A stretch of DNA of 34,656 nt from Rhodospirillales bacterium (GTDB lineage Bacteria; Pseudomonadota; Alphaproteobacteria; Acetobacterales; Acetobacteraceae), in NCBI GenBank assembly GCA_028866335.1, contig JAGWIL010000006.1, positions 1 through 34,656 on the forward strand, in the 5' to 3' direction. The notes beneath the pieces were generated by a model. The model did no database searches, was not told the DNA's origin, and saw only the letters and a list, made by a program, of their open reading frames with translations. The position numbers were made by a program, and so were the translations under genes. This document shows positions 16,120 to 23,159 of the stretch, piece by piece; the first letter of the stretch is position 1, and every line of letters starts with the position of its first letter.

Positions 16120-18209
16120 TGCGCGAGCCCCTGGTCCAGGGACAGGCCGATCGCGATCTGCTGAACCCAGATCGGCATGGCGGACAGCATGAAGCTCTCG
16201 CCCGACCAGGCGAGCAGCAGCGTGGTGCCCATCGTGTCGGCGATGGCCTGAGCGGCATCCGGAGGGACGGCATTGCCGATCCGCTCACGCCAATCGGCGT
16301 CGGAAAGGCCTTCGAGTTCGAGGTATTCCTCGGGATCGACGAGGCTCTGCAGGGCGGCCAGCTCGAGCGTGGTGAAAGGCCTGTGCCAGGTCCCGTCTAC
16401 ACTGCGAATGACGGCGACCAGACGCTCCTGGGCGGCCGGGAGACGGCGGTGTTCGGCCGGGCTGCTGGCATCCTGCTCCCGGGGATCGGCGACGCTCCAG
16501 GCGCCATTGTCGTGCTGCCCGCTTCCGGAAACGGTGTTGGCGGTATCGCTCCAGCCGATCACACCGTAATGACCGCCGTTCACATAGGCATCACCCTTTT
16601 CGCGGTGCAGGTTGGGGCGGGGATCAGCAACCGCGAAGCTGCCATTGCTGGGTAGGCTCTCTCCAGCGACCGTGCCGGTATGATCGGTCCAGGCTGCGAC
16701 GCCCAGAGCGCCAGACCGCCGCTCGTCCGTTCGGGGATCGGCGACGCACATGGCGCCGCTGCCGACCCGATCGGAGCCGGTGACGGTGCGCGCCGGCCCA
16801 TCATACCGATGGACATGGAGCTTGCTGGTATGGGCGCTATCAGGCCAGCTTGTGCGCGGATCGGCGACGGCGAAGCCGCCATTGCCCGTGGTCGAGCTGC
16901 TGATGATCGTGCCCGAAGCCTCCGCCCAGGACGTGACCCGGTATTTGCCCTGACCCTCGAACCCCGATGTCGGCCGCGGATCGGCGACGCAGCCGTCGCG
17001 GCTGCTGGTGACGGTCGGACACGGCTGTCCCCAGGGCACGATCCTGTAGACGTTGTTGAACTTGGCTGGACCGCCGTGCCGCGGGTCAGCGACGGCGAAC
17101 GTTCCCTGGCCAGGCGATTTGACGCCTGTGATCGTGCCCGACGTCTCATCCCATTTGCGGACGCCGTACTGCTGACCGTCTCTCCAGCGTTCGGAAGAAA
17201 CCCAACGTGGATCGGCAACGCTGAACGAGCCTGTTCCAGGGCGACCGTTGCCTGTGACCGTGCCGGCAGTATCCTGCCATGCCTGCACACCGAGTACACT
17301 GTTGCGCCAGGGCTCTTCGGGCAAGAGCGCGAAGTCAGCCAGGTGCCCGTCCTCGACGCGCAAGCGCTTCAGCGACCGCCAGTCGGAACCGGCCTCGACG
17401 AATGCGAGACGAACCCAGGTTTGCCATTGCAACGACGGCACGCGGTGCATCGGCCCGGCCTGGGCGATATCACCCGGCAGCGGCAGTCGGCCGAGGATGT
17501 CACCGACCGAACGCAGGCTCCGCTTCGGCGGCTCGTAGAGGAAGGGCGGCACTTTTTTCTGGTGACGCCCCACCAGGAGGAAGCGCTTACGGGTTTGACC
17601 CAGGCCACCCAGTTCGCCGCAATCGTGCGTCGTTTCCGCGACGGCGTAACCGTAGTGGCGCAAGAGACCGACGATCCGATCGAGGAGCGCGCGACCGCGA
17701 CGGGCGATGCGGGGGACATTTTCAAAGAGGATGAGTTCCGGCGGATCATCCTGGAAAGCTTCGAGCATCAGCCAGACGCCCCGCAGCGTGAGCTGGTTGA
17801 GCGCTTGATACTTGTCCGTCAGGCTGAGCGCCTCGGCCAGCAGCCCCGAAAAGCCCTTGCAGGGCGCCGAGAGGAAGACAATGTGCGGCCGTTCGTTTCC
17901 GGCCGCGCGCTGAATGTCTTGCGGAGTAGCTGCACGCCAGTCGGCCGACGGCGGGCGGCCATGGAAGGCCGTGTATTGAGCCGCGTCGAAGAGGTCGAGC
18001 ACGGTGCCGGGCACGCCTGCAAGGCGCTGGAAATCGGCGATGGCGGCCGGCGATACGTCGATGCCGCCGAGGCAGCGAAACACGGCCTGCATATTGCCGA
18101 CACGGGCGCTGCCGCGATTGAAGCCGCGCGCCCCGCCGCCGAGGCCGCAGAACAGGTGGAAATGACGGATTTCGCGTAGCTCGACCGCCGAGGATTGGCG
18201 TGAGGACAT
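16116..18209 (-). CDS. DNA cytosine-C5 methyltransferase with internal repeat array
   Basis: This 697-residue protein shows the C5-methyltransferase motifs in order: SAM motif I FCGLGGGARGF (residues 20-30), catalytic PC in APCKGFS (C117), ENV (163-165), QTRKR (205-209), motif IX-like FTTLELAALQS (612-622) and motif X RIGNAVPP (643-650). Between motif VIII and IX, where the target recognition domain normally lies, there is an array of seven related units (residues about 306-577), each ending in VADPR or CVADPR. This makes the enzyme about twice the length of a single-domain bacterial C5 methyltransferase. No restriction endonuclease gene is seen nearby, so it looks like an orphan or antirestriction enzyme. 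AAGGAGA precedes start 18209, and a leader element lies at 18247-18337. Confidence 0.9.
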   Translation of the reverse strand: MSSRQSSAVELREIRHFHLFCGLGGGARGFNRGSARVGNMQAVFRCLGGIDVSPAAIADFQRLAGVPGTVLDLFDAAQYTAFHGRPPSADWRAATPQDIQRAAGNERPHIVFLSAPCKGFSGLLAEALSLTDKYQALNQLTLRGVWLMLEAFQDDPPELILFENVPRIARRGRALLDRIVGLLRHYGYAVAETTHDCGELGGLGQTRKRFLLVGRHQKKVPPFLYEPPKRSLRSVGDILGRLPLPGDIAQAGPMHRVPSLQWQTWVRLAFVEAGSDWRSLKRLRVEDGHLADFALLPEEPWRNSVLGVQAWQDTAGTVTGNGRPGTGSFSVADPRWVSSERWRDGQQYGVRKWDETSGTITGVKSPGQGTFAVADPRHGGPAKFNNVYRIVPWGQPCPTVTSSRDGCVADPRPTSGFEGQGKYRVTSWAEASGTIISSSTTGNGGFAVADPRTSWPDSAHTSKLHVHRYDGPARTVTGSDRVGSGAMCVADPRTDERRSGALGVAAWTDHTGTVAGESLPSNGSFAVADPRPNLHREKGDAYVNGGHYGVIGWSDTANTVSGSGQHDNGAWSVADPREQDASSPAEHRRLPAAQERLVAVIRSVDGTWHRPFTTLELAALQSLVDPEEYLELEGLSDADWRERIGNAVPPDAAQAIADTMGTTLLLAWSGESFMLSAMPIWVQQIAIGLSLDQGLAQ
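16479..17294 (-). repeat. Seven-unit repeat array inside the methyltransferase gene
   Basis: The units span about 35-46 codons each. The pattern is roughly Y/LGVxxW, then sGT(I/V)TG, then a Gly-rich loop, then (F/C)xVADPR. The last motif recurs at residues 331, 373, 408, 448, 489, 527 and 573. At DNA level the VADPR blocks recur every 105-138 bases. The third unit is short and has PCPTVTSS. The fifth has a shortened front and PARTVTG. Linkers between units vary in length and sequence, so the array has diverged and is not recent. Confidence 0.88.
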
Positions 18210-18246
18210 CGGGGTTCTCCTTAATTCGGATGACCCCTCCCGCACC

Positions 18247-18337
18247 CCGCGACCTGGTCGTCCGGGGCAAGGGCGATAGCCGGCGAAGCCGGGCGCGCGC
18301 TGAGCGCGACCCTTGCGGCGGTGCGACCTTGTCGCGG
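18247..18337 (-). repeat. Structured leader element, copy 5 (before C5 methyltransferase)
   Basis: A core GCAAGGG / CCCTTGC stem encloses CCGGC-gaa-GCCGG and CGCGC-gctga-GCGCG hairpins. The outer stem pairs CCGCGAC and GGTCG on the left with CGACC and GTCGCGG on the right; at the same positions copy 4 has a different but also paired sequence. The start of the methyltransferase gene lies 38 bases beyond. Confidence 0.88.
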
Positions 18338-18342
18338 TAGCG

Positions 18343-18594
18343 CTACTCCCCTTTCTTCATTGCCTCGTTCAAGATCGCATCAGTACGGGCTTCACGGGCC
18401 TTATGCTCGGCGAGCTGTTCTGGCGACATCAAGGTTGTGTCGACCACCATGCCGGTGCGGCCCATCTTGCTCTCGGCGAAGGCGATGGCTTCGTCGCGAT
18501 CAGCGAAAAGCTTCGATTTAGGTTTGCTCACTCCGGCGTAAACCCGAACGCTGACCTGTCCATCGTCAGTTCGGTCAACATAGACATGGGCCAT
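18343..18594 (-). CDS. Hypothetical protein, 83 aa
   Basis: AGGAG lies upstream of the start at 18594. The product begins MAHVYVDRTDDGQVSV and contains KLFADRDEAIAFAESKMG, a short beta-hairpin-like start followed by helices and a Lys/Glu-rich C-terminus. The gene overlaps the 3' end of the acetyltransferase-like gene by 67 bases in another frame. It ends just before a structured leader element. Function unknown. Confidence 0.65.
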   Translation of the reverse strand: MAHVYVDRTDDGQVSVRVYAGVSKPKSKLFADRDEAIAFAESKMGRTGMVVDTTLMSPEQLAEHKAREARTDAILNEAMKKGE

Positions 18595-19370
18595 GAGGGT
18601 TCGCTCCTGTCAGGTTGGGAGATCGGTTTTGGCCGTGGCGACAGAGATCGGCTCCAGCGGATCTTGTCGATCCACCCATTTGAATTGCTGCGCGCACGGG
18701 TCGGGCTGTGCCAGCCGCGGCCGCGCGTGACGGCCTCCTTCACCCATCCCGAGGCCGCAAGGGACGTGCCTGGTTCATCGAAACGGGTGTAGGTGATGAT
18801 TTTCGTGAAGCCGCGCCGTTCCGCCTCGCGAGCGCTCCAGCCATAAAGCATCGAGGCGGCGTTCCAGCGCAGCGCCGCCGGCGTGTCGCGGCGGATGCAG
18901 AGGCGGTTCACTTCGACGATGCCGCGCCCCATCAGCGCTCGGGCAACCGGGTTGCCGACGACAGCCATGCCGATCAGGGTGCGTCCATTGAAGACGGCAC
19001 CGTGGAAACGCCAAGCGGTTGGCGGGCTACAATGCGCGTGGTGCCGGGCGATGAAACCGCGCACCCGATGGCGCTCGACGTCGCCAAGTTGAAGTCGCCA
19101 GTCGAGAAGCAGGCCAGCGCAACCATCATCAGCGACACGACGAAGCCGCAGTCCCGTCAGCGGCTCGATGTCAAGACGGCAAAGCAGTTCGCGCGCCCAG
19201 CTAGGATCGTTCGCCATATCGAAGGCGACCTGTTCGTGCAGCCCCTCGCAGCACGTCTCGAACATGAACTCGTGCCCCCAGATCTCATGAATCTGGAGAC
19301 GCTCGGGCTGGCCGCAGAAGAGGCAGGATAACGGCTCCGACGCACGGGCGGAGAATTCAGACTCTACCAT
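18528..19370 (-). CDS. GNAT-like N-acetyltransferase, XF1762 family
   Basis: This 280-residue protein has an N-terminal Cys/His region (CLFCGQ, IHEIWGHEF, CCEGLHEQ; residues about 16-45) that could bind zinc. The acetyltransferase-like core (HGAVFNGRTLIGMAVVGNPVARAL, then VNRLCIRRDTPAALRWNAASMLYGWSAREAERRG) resembles the XF1762-family acetyltransferases found on plasmids and phages (family recalled, not searched). AGGAG precedes start 19370. It overlaps the DUF6915-like gene upstream by 14 bases and the next gene downstream by 67 bases; the last 35-40 residues look low-complexity, so a shifted or extended C-terminus is possible. Substrate unknown. Confidence 0.7.
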   Translation of the reverse strand: MVESEFSARASEPLSCLFCGQPERLQIHEIWGHEFMFETCCEGLHEQVAFDMANDPSWARELLCRLDIEPLTGLRLRRVADDGCAGLLLDWRLQLGDVERHRVRGFIARHHAHCSPPTAWRFHGAVFNGRTLIGMAVVGNPVARALMGRGIVEVNRLCIRRDTPAALRWNAASMLYGWSAREAERRGFTKIITYTRFDEPGTSLAASGWVKEAVTRGRGWHSPTRARSNSNGWIDKIRWSRSLSPRPKPISQPDRSEPSWPMSMLTELTMDRSAFGFTPE

Positions 19371-19719
19371 CGGTCGGTTCTCCTGCGTCGAACACGGTGC
19401 CGATCCTTCCCATCCAAGGCTCGGGCCGAATGCAGCGCACCCAATCGGCAAAGGATGGAATCCGACCGAGGTCTTCGAGGATATGCTGCTCGGCGATAAG
19501 GCGAACCGGCACGGTCTTGCCGGCGCCATTCGTTATGGTCGTGCCGAACAGCGCTTCCGCAGCAAAACAACCCTCAGCGTGATGGCGCAACGCGCGGTGC
19601 CGGAAGTCAGCGATGATGAGCTTGCTGCCGTCCAGCCAATCGTGGATCGGTTGATAGTCCTCGGCACTGCCTCCGAAGCGCTTCGCAGAGGAGACGGCAT
19701 GGTGATAGGCGTGGGCCAT
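19357..19719 (-). CDS. DUF6915-like protein
   Basis: This 120-residue protein starts MAHAYHHAVSSAKRFGG and continues with YQPIHDWLDGSK and ADFRHRALRHHAEGCF. This His-rich pattern is what I recall for the plasmid-borne family DUF6915 (recalled, not searched). Start 19719 has AAGGAG upstream; the reading frame upstream of it is not protein-like. The conserved histidines (HHA, HD, RHRALRHHAEG) could bind a metal, but no activity is known to me. It sits in a run of small tightly spaced genes. Confidence 0.78.
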   Translation of the reverse strand: MAHAYHHAVSSAKRFGGSAEDYQPIHDWLDGSKLIIADFRHRALRHHAEGCFAAEALFGTTITNGAGKTVPVRLIAEQHILEDLGRIPSFADWVRCIRPEPWMGRIGTVFDAGEPTDGRV

Positions 19720-19736
19720 CGTTTTCTCCTTACTGA

Positions 19737-20036
19737 TCAAGAGGACTGCCGTGGACGCGGCCTGTCTGACCGACGGTCGATCGCGTGAGCGATGTGTTTC
19801 GCGTAGACCGACACGACCCGCCAGTAGGCGCCCATCACGGCCTTGCCTCGTCGCCAGCACCGTTCCCCTTCGCAGGCGGACTGCTCGGCGAGCTGCCGCA
19901 GCAGATCGCCGAGCAAGCGCCGCGTTTCGGGACTGAGCTGATCGATCATGGCCTGCATGGCGGGCAGCCGAAGGATCGGGTTTCTGGTCTCGGCCGCCGC
20001 ACTCCGGCCGAACGTGCCACCGCCGGGCATCTTCAC
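19737..20036 (-). CDS. Hypothetical protein, 99 aa
   Basis: The start is a GTG at 20034-20036 that overlaps the previous stop (GTGA); an ATG two codons later (20030) is the alternative. The protein has a Gly-rich start, a helical middle (MQAMIDQLSPETRRLLGDLLRQLAEQS, about 27-53) and a basic C-terminus with CWRRGKAVMGAYWR. No family recognised. It is part of the small-gene operon. Confidence 0.65.
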   Translation of the reverse strand: MKMPGGGTFGRSAAAETRNPILRLPAMQAMIDQLSPETRRLLGDLLRQLAEQSACEGERCWRRGKAVMGAYWRVVSVYAKHIAHAIDRRSDRPRPRQSS

Positions 20037-20278
20037 GGCGAAGCGCCTTCTATGACGGATGCGGCAGGACGCGCGGCCGCGGCGTGGATCTCCAGCTTCC
20101 GAATGAGCTTCGCTTGGGAGCGCGCGCTAAAGCGCGTGCCATCCATCGCATAGCCGCGCCATCGCATGCCTTCGCCTCGACCGAAATCGTAGATCCTGCC
20201 GATATCGCTACCGCCCGTCCTGGCGAGCCAGCCCGGCATCCCTGTGGTGGTCTCCTTGATGGGAATGAGTGCTATCAT
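20033..20278 (-). CDS. Hypothetical protein, 81 aa
   Basis: The start at 20278 has AGAGAGG upstream. The protein starts MIALIPIKETTTGMPGWLAR and is basic and Gly-rich in the middle (GRIYDFGRGEGMRWRGYAMDG), then helical. Its stop overlaps the next start. It is soluble, with no recognised family. It lies just downstream of the frameshifted DUF6878-like gene. Confidence 0.65.
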   Translation of the reverse strand: MIALIPIKETTTGMPGWLARTGGSDIGRIYDFGRGEGMRWRGYAMDGTRFSARSQAKLIRKLEIHAAAARPAASVIEGASP

Positions 20279-20288
20279 GTCGCCTCTC

Positions 20289-20772
20289 TTAGAAGCTGCT
20301 CTCTTCGAACGTCGTCTCGATGAAGCGCTCGTAAAATTCGAGCGTGATGGCGCGATCCGGCACAGACAGGCGGAAGTTGCCAAAGGCGCCCTCGCCGTCT
20401 TCCCATCCCTCGTGCGTTTCCTCGAGGAAGTCGCTAACCATTTCCTCGATCGCCTCGGTGAGTGTGCGGGTGATCTCCGCGATCGCGCCGGTCTCGAAAT
20501 CGGCGGCTTTGAGCGTCACGCGGATATCCGGTAGCTCGAACCCATCTGCGGTGCCCGGCTCATCGGTCGCATTAAAGGCGCTTGTGCCTTTGAATTGGCC
20601 CTCGTCTCCGTAGCCGTCGAAGTCGAGGATGACGTAAGAAACACTCAGTTTTTTCCAGGGCATCGAAGAGCACCGCCTTATTGTGCGGCAGGAGTTCATC
20701 GCGAATGGATCTGAAGCGTCGTTGCTTCGCCTGAAACGCGGCATAGCCGTTGTCGGCCTGGGAGGCGCTCAT
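20289..20772 (-). pseudogene. DUF6878-like gene, frameshifted at an A6 run
   Basis: The first frame starts at 20772 (MSASQADNGYAAFQAK...) and reaches NKAVLFDALEK. The natural continuation, VSYVILDFDGYGDEGQF, lies in another frame, and the two join at a run of six A on the minus strand (20649-20654). The span from 20772 to 20289 is 484 bases, one more than a whole number of codons; with five A the product would be 160 residues reading LFDALEKLSVSYVILDFDGYGD. FDGYGDEGQ is the pattern I recall for DUF6878. It may be a real disruption, a homopolymer sequencing error, or a site of RNA polymerase slippage. The ATGA overlap with the gene upstream shows the 5' part sits in the operon normally. Confidence 0.75.
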
Positions 20773-21179
20773 GGCGTCACCGCCGAGCTGACCACTTTTC
20801 TGGCCCGCAGGCGCCATTCGGCAAACCACTGGAGGAGATCGCCGCCGTCGATTTCAACACTGTCGGGATCAGTCTCGTCGAATTGCGTGTCCCAAGCCTG
20901 AACCGCCTCCATCAGCAGGACGGCCATGTCCTTGCTAGCGGCGAACAGACCGGCATTGGCGAATGATTCCGCCTTCTCGTTCAGGCTTGGGCCGATGGCG
21001 TGGGCCTTGCCGACCCATTGCTGTGTCCCGGACACCTGAACGCCCCAGGTCAACAAGACGGTCCCGTCGTGCATGGTCTGGGTCGTCGAGATGCGATTCC
21101 AAACGCCGGGCGTCTCGACACCGATCTGATCTGGTGCCGTCACGCCGTTCGGCAGCGGGGATGGAGGATGCTCGGACAT
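20769..21179 (-). CDS. Hypothetical protein, 136 aa
   Basis: Start 21179 lies 11 bases after the previous stop, with AAAGGAAA upstream. The product starts MSEHPPSPLPNGVTAPDQIG and contains TMHDGTVLLTWGVQVSGTQQWVG and a helical C-terminal half ending in WFAEWRLRARKVVSS. It is soluble and acidic. The stop overlaps the start of the DUF6878-like gene. No family recognised. Confidence 0.68.
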   Translation of the reverse strand: MSEHPPSPLPNGVTAPDQIGVETPGVWNRISTTQTMHDGTVLLTWGVQVSGTQQWVGKAHAIGPSLNEKAESFANAGLFAASKDMAVLLMEAVQAWDTQFDETDPDSVEIDGGDLLQWFAEWRLRARKVVSSAVTP

Positions 21180-21190
21180 GGGGTTTCCTT

Positions 21191-21637
21191 TCAGAATCCG
21201 CTGTTGAGGACGTGGTCGTGCCACCCGTCGATGATCGGCTTGAGCGAACCATCGGGCGGGGTTTCACCGGCTGCGTCGGCGAGGTCGGCCTCGGCGATGT
21301 TGTGGATTTCTGCGCCCGCTTTCCGATAAGCGGCCGCGACGGCGCCGAGCGGCGCGTAAGAGAAGGAGTGCCAAGGCTTCGCGTCCGGAGCACGGCCCAC
21401 GGCAACCATCGGACCCAGCACGGACAGGGTTGCGACCTGATCGAAGGGGATAGAACGGCTGTCGATCACGGGAAGACCTGCGGCTATACAGGTCGCTTTG
21501 ACGACGTCGCAGTCATAGCCACTCAATCGCCATGTCCCGTAGAGCGTGTAGCCGCCGCGACCGATGCACAGATGGCCGCCAAGGGTCGCCATCGCATCCT
21601 GGATGTGGGTTTCGATCCGAAAGGGCTCCCGGCTCAT
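21191..21637 (-). CDS. Hypothetical protein, 148 aa
   Basis: GGAGG lies 7 bases before start 21637, which overlaps the end of the small membrane protein gene (ATGA). The protein starts MSREPFRIETHIQDAMATLG and has a beta-rich middle (GGYTLYGTWRLSGYDCDVVKATCIAAGLPVI in two stretches). It is soluble, with two cysteines. Later residues include DSRSIPFDQVATLSVLG. No family recognised. It belongs to the run of small genes behind structured leader copy 6. Confidence 0.68.
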   Translation of the reverse strand: MSREPFRIETHIQDAMATLGGHLCIGRGGYTLYGTWRLSGYDCDVVKATCIAAGLPVIDSRSIPFDQVATLSVLGPMVAVGRAPDAKPWHSFSYAPLGAVAAAYRKAGAEIHNIAEADLADAAGETPPDGSLKPIIDGWHDHVLNSGF

Positions 21638-21771
21638 GGGGAGTCCTCCGTATTGATGGGCACCGTGCTGCTGGCATCCGACAGAAATCCCGGCGCGCAA
21701 AGCAGCAGGTAGATGCCCATCGCGAAGACGATCGCCCCAGTAACTCGGAAGGCGAATCTGATGACGTTCAT
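21634..21771 (-). CDS. Small membrane protein, 45 aa
   Basis: AAAGGA precedes the ATG at 21771, and the stop overlaps the next start. The product (MNVIRFAFRVTGAIVFAMG, then IYLLLCAPGFL) is one predicted transmembrane segment (residues about 8-30) with a short polar tail. It is the first gene after structured leader copy 6. The frame can be extended upstream to 21903, but that would run through the leader element, so the shorter start is preferred. Confidence 0.6.
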   Translation of the reverse strand: MNVIRFAFRVTGAIVFAMGIYLLLCAPGFLSDASSTVPINTEDSP

Positions 21772-21817
21772 GCTTGGCTTCCTTTCAGATCTTCTTGTTC
21801 GAAGACCCTTCTCGGAA

Positions 21818-21908
21818 GCCGCATCGCGGGTTAGGCGGGGCAAGGGCGTCAGCCGGCGAAGCCGGGCGCGCATGGCGCGACCCTTGCGGCGCCGCACGCG
21901 CATGCGGC
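21818..21908 (-). repeat. Structured leader element, copy 6 (before small-gene operon)
   Basis: A core GCAAGGG / CCCTTGC stem encloses CCGGC-gaa-GCCGG and CGCGC-atg-GCGCG hairpins. The outer stem pairs GCCGCAT on the left with ATGCGGC on the right. The gene-proximal flank (GAAGGGTCTTCGA on the minus strand) resembles that of copy 2. It lies about 90 bases past the end of the Fic gene and 46 bases before the start at 21771. Confidence 0.87.
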
Positions 21909-22001
21909 ACCACCTTTCCCCTATTTACTTGGTATTTTTGGGTTCTCTACTTCCCGCACATTGCATCATCGTTGGTGCAGGAAAGTGTTCGTCGTGTGAG
22001 A

Positions 22002-22916
22002 TTAAGGCCCGGGCGACGGACCGGGCCGTGCTGCCGTCGAGGCCGCGTTGTCGCTGTCAGGCCATGGAGATGTGAAGACTTTGATGCGCGCGCCGCTCAC
22101 CGTGTCAGCCGAAGGAAGATCCTTTCGTTGGCCAACAAGAATCGTGTTCTCGGTGCGCGCCATGAAATGGGCGCCGTTGACGCCCACGAGGGTCACGTCC
22201 TCGGCCCGCCCAGGCTCCATCGTCGCAAGGTAGTTTTCATTCCAAGGGAACTTGGCCGAATTCAGGAATGCAATGGCTGGGGTCAGTGCGGCGACACGGT
22301 GCGGGTTGCTGATCTCATCCATCATGCGGCGCAGCAGTCCAATATCCCCTTGCTCATGAGCGGCAATGCTCGCCTGGATCATGCGTTCCTTTGTCACCAC
22401 GCGAAATTCGAGAGAATGCCCCGCGCTCTCCGCCAGCTCCTGCATGAAAATGCGCTGCGTGCGGCCGTTGCCCTCCCGGAAGGCGTGGATACCGTTGATT
22501 TCTCCCAGCACGCTCGCGGCGCGCGTTGCGAAGTCACTTCGGGAAAGGCCTTGCAGGTAGTTTTCTTTTCGGAGTCGCTCGGCCAGGTCATCGAGGCCCG
22601 TGCTGATGCTGGTGCCAATGACGAATGGTTTACCGCCGGGCTTTCGGATGAGGGGCTCTGTCGCCACGGAGCCATCCAGCAGTTGGACCGGTTCATCGCG
22701 GGTATGCCCTGCCCATTCATAAACATCTTGAAAAAGATGACGGTGGATCGCCGTCAGGTGCGCCCTATCGAAAGTCCTTGGAAACTGAGGCGATAAGACG
22801 TGCTGGAGTTGCCGACCGACGACGAAAGATGTCTCCGCTTTCTCAAGCGCCTCATGGCTGGTGGCACCGAGCCTGTTCTTGACGGTCTCGCCGTCACCGA
22901 GGGTGTAGTTCGGCAC
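22002..22916 (-). CDS. Fic-domain toxin (AMP transferase)
   Basis: This 304-residue protein has the Fic motif HAFREGNGRT (residues 144-153), with the catalytic His144 and the phosphate-binding anion-loop residues EGNGR. These enzymes transfer AMP (or another nucleotide part) onto target proteins. The N-terminal half has the usual helical Fic context (FDRAHLTAIHRHLFQDVYEWAG). It starts with GTG at 22914-22916, after AGGTGG. The preceding gene is a VbhA-like antitoxin 7 bases away. A 100-residue C-terminal region rich in Ala, Glu and basic residues follows; it may be an OB-like or target domain as in VbhT-like toxins. The last codons overlap a GC-rich inverted repeat. Confidence 0.92.
   Translation of the reverse strand: MPNYTLGDGETVKNRLGATSHEALEKAETSFVVGRQLQHVLSPQFPRTFDRAHLTAIHRHLFQDVYEWAGHTRDEPVQLLDGSVATEPLIRKPGGKPFVIGTSISTGLDDLAERLRKENYLQGLSRSDFATRAASVLGEINGIHAFREGNGRTQRIFMQELAESAGHSLEFRVVTKERMIQASIAAHEQGDIGLLRRMMDEISNPHRVAALTPAIAFLNSAKFPWNENYLATMEPGRAEDVTLVGVNGAHFMARTENTILVGQRKDLPSADTVSGARIKVFTSPWPDSDNAASTAARPGPSPGP
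22005..22030 (-). terminator. GC-rich inverted repeat at the end of the Fic gene
   Basis: GGCCCGG and CCGGGCC, separated by about 8 bases, overlap the last codons of the Fic gene on the minus strand, followed by TTAATCT. It could end the toxin transcript, but it lacks a long U-tract. Low to moderate support. Confidence 0.35.
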
Positions 22917-22923
22917 GGGCCAC

Positions 22924-23136
22924 CTACTTGAGCCCGTGCCGCTCCCTGAGAATATCCAGCACGTCGCCGATTTCGATCTCGCCCTGGATGAAGCGCTCGA
23001 AAAGGGCGTCGCTCTCCGGGGACATGTAAAGACCTTCGATCCGCGCGTTCGCAGTCGCCTGCGAGAGGGCCTCGCGGCGGCGATGGATCTCTTCGGCCGA
23101 GATCCTCGGCAGCGCGGTTTTTACGATGTCATCCAT
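22924..23136 (-). CDS. VbhA-like antitoxin of the Fic toxin
   Basis: This 70-residue protein ends in the arrangement TANARIEG (residues 28-35), matching the inhibitory helix of class I Fic antitoxins, where E34 obstructs ATP binding in the toxin. The usual (S/T)xxxE(G/N) spacing puts Asn30, not Ser or Thr, at the first position. The rest (SPESDALFERFIQGEIEIGDVLDILRERHG) fits the short helical VbhA fold. It precedes the toxin by 7 bases, as in VbhA-VbhT. Start 23136 has AAGGAG 11 bases upstream. An inverted repeat at 23160-23177 lies in the upstream region. Confidence 0.88.
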   Translation of the reverse strand: MDDIVKTALPRISAEEIHRRREALSQATANARIEGLYMSPESDALFERFIQGEIEIGDVLDILRERHGLK

Positions 23137-23159
23137 GGCTTTTTATACTCCTTTTGGGC

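Noticed and set aside
16479..17294. CRISPR-like or satellite repeat
   Set aside because: Repeat units are in frame within a methyltransferase and conserved at protein level; spacing and sequence vary and no cas gene is present.
16680..18179. 499-residue open frame on the plus strand
   Set aside because: It is the complement of the C5 methyltransferase, which has all catalytic motifs.
20640..20665. Programmed -1 ribosomal frameshift
   Set aside because: The frames join by losing one A (a +1 shift in reading), not by a -1 slip at a standard heptamer.
21774..22796. 340-residue open frame on the plus strand
   Set aside because: It mirrors the Fic gene and runs through a leader element; no motif and no ribosome binding site.
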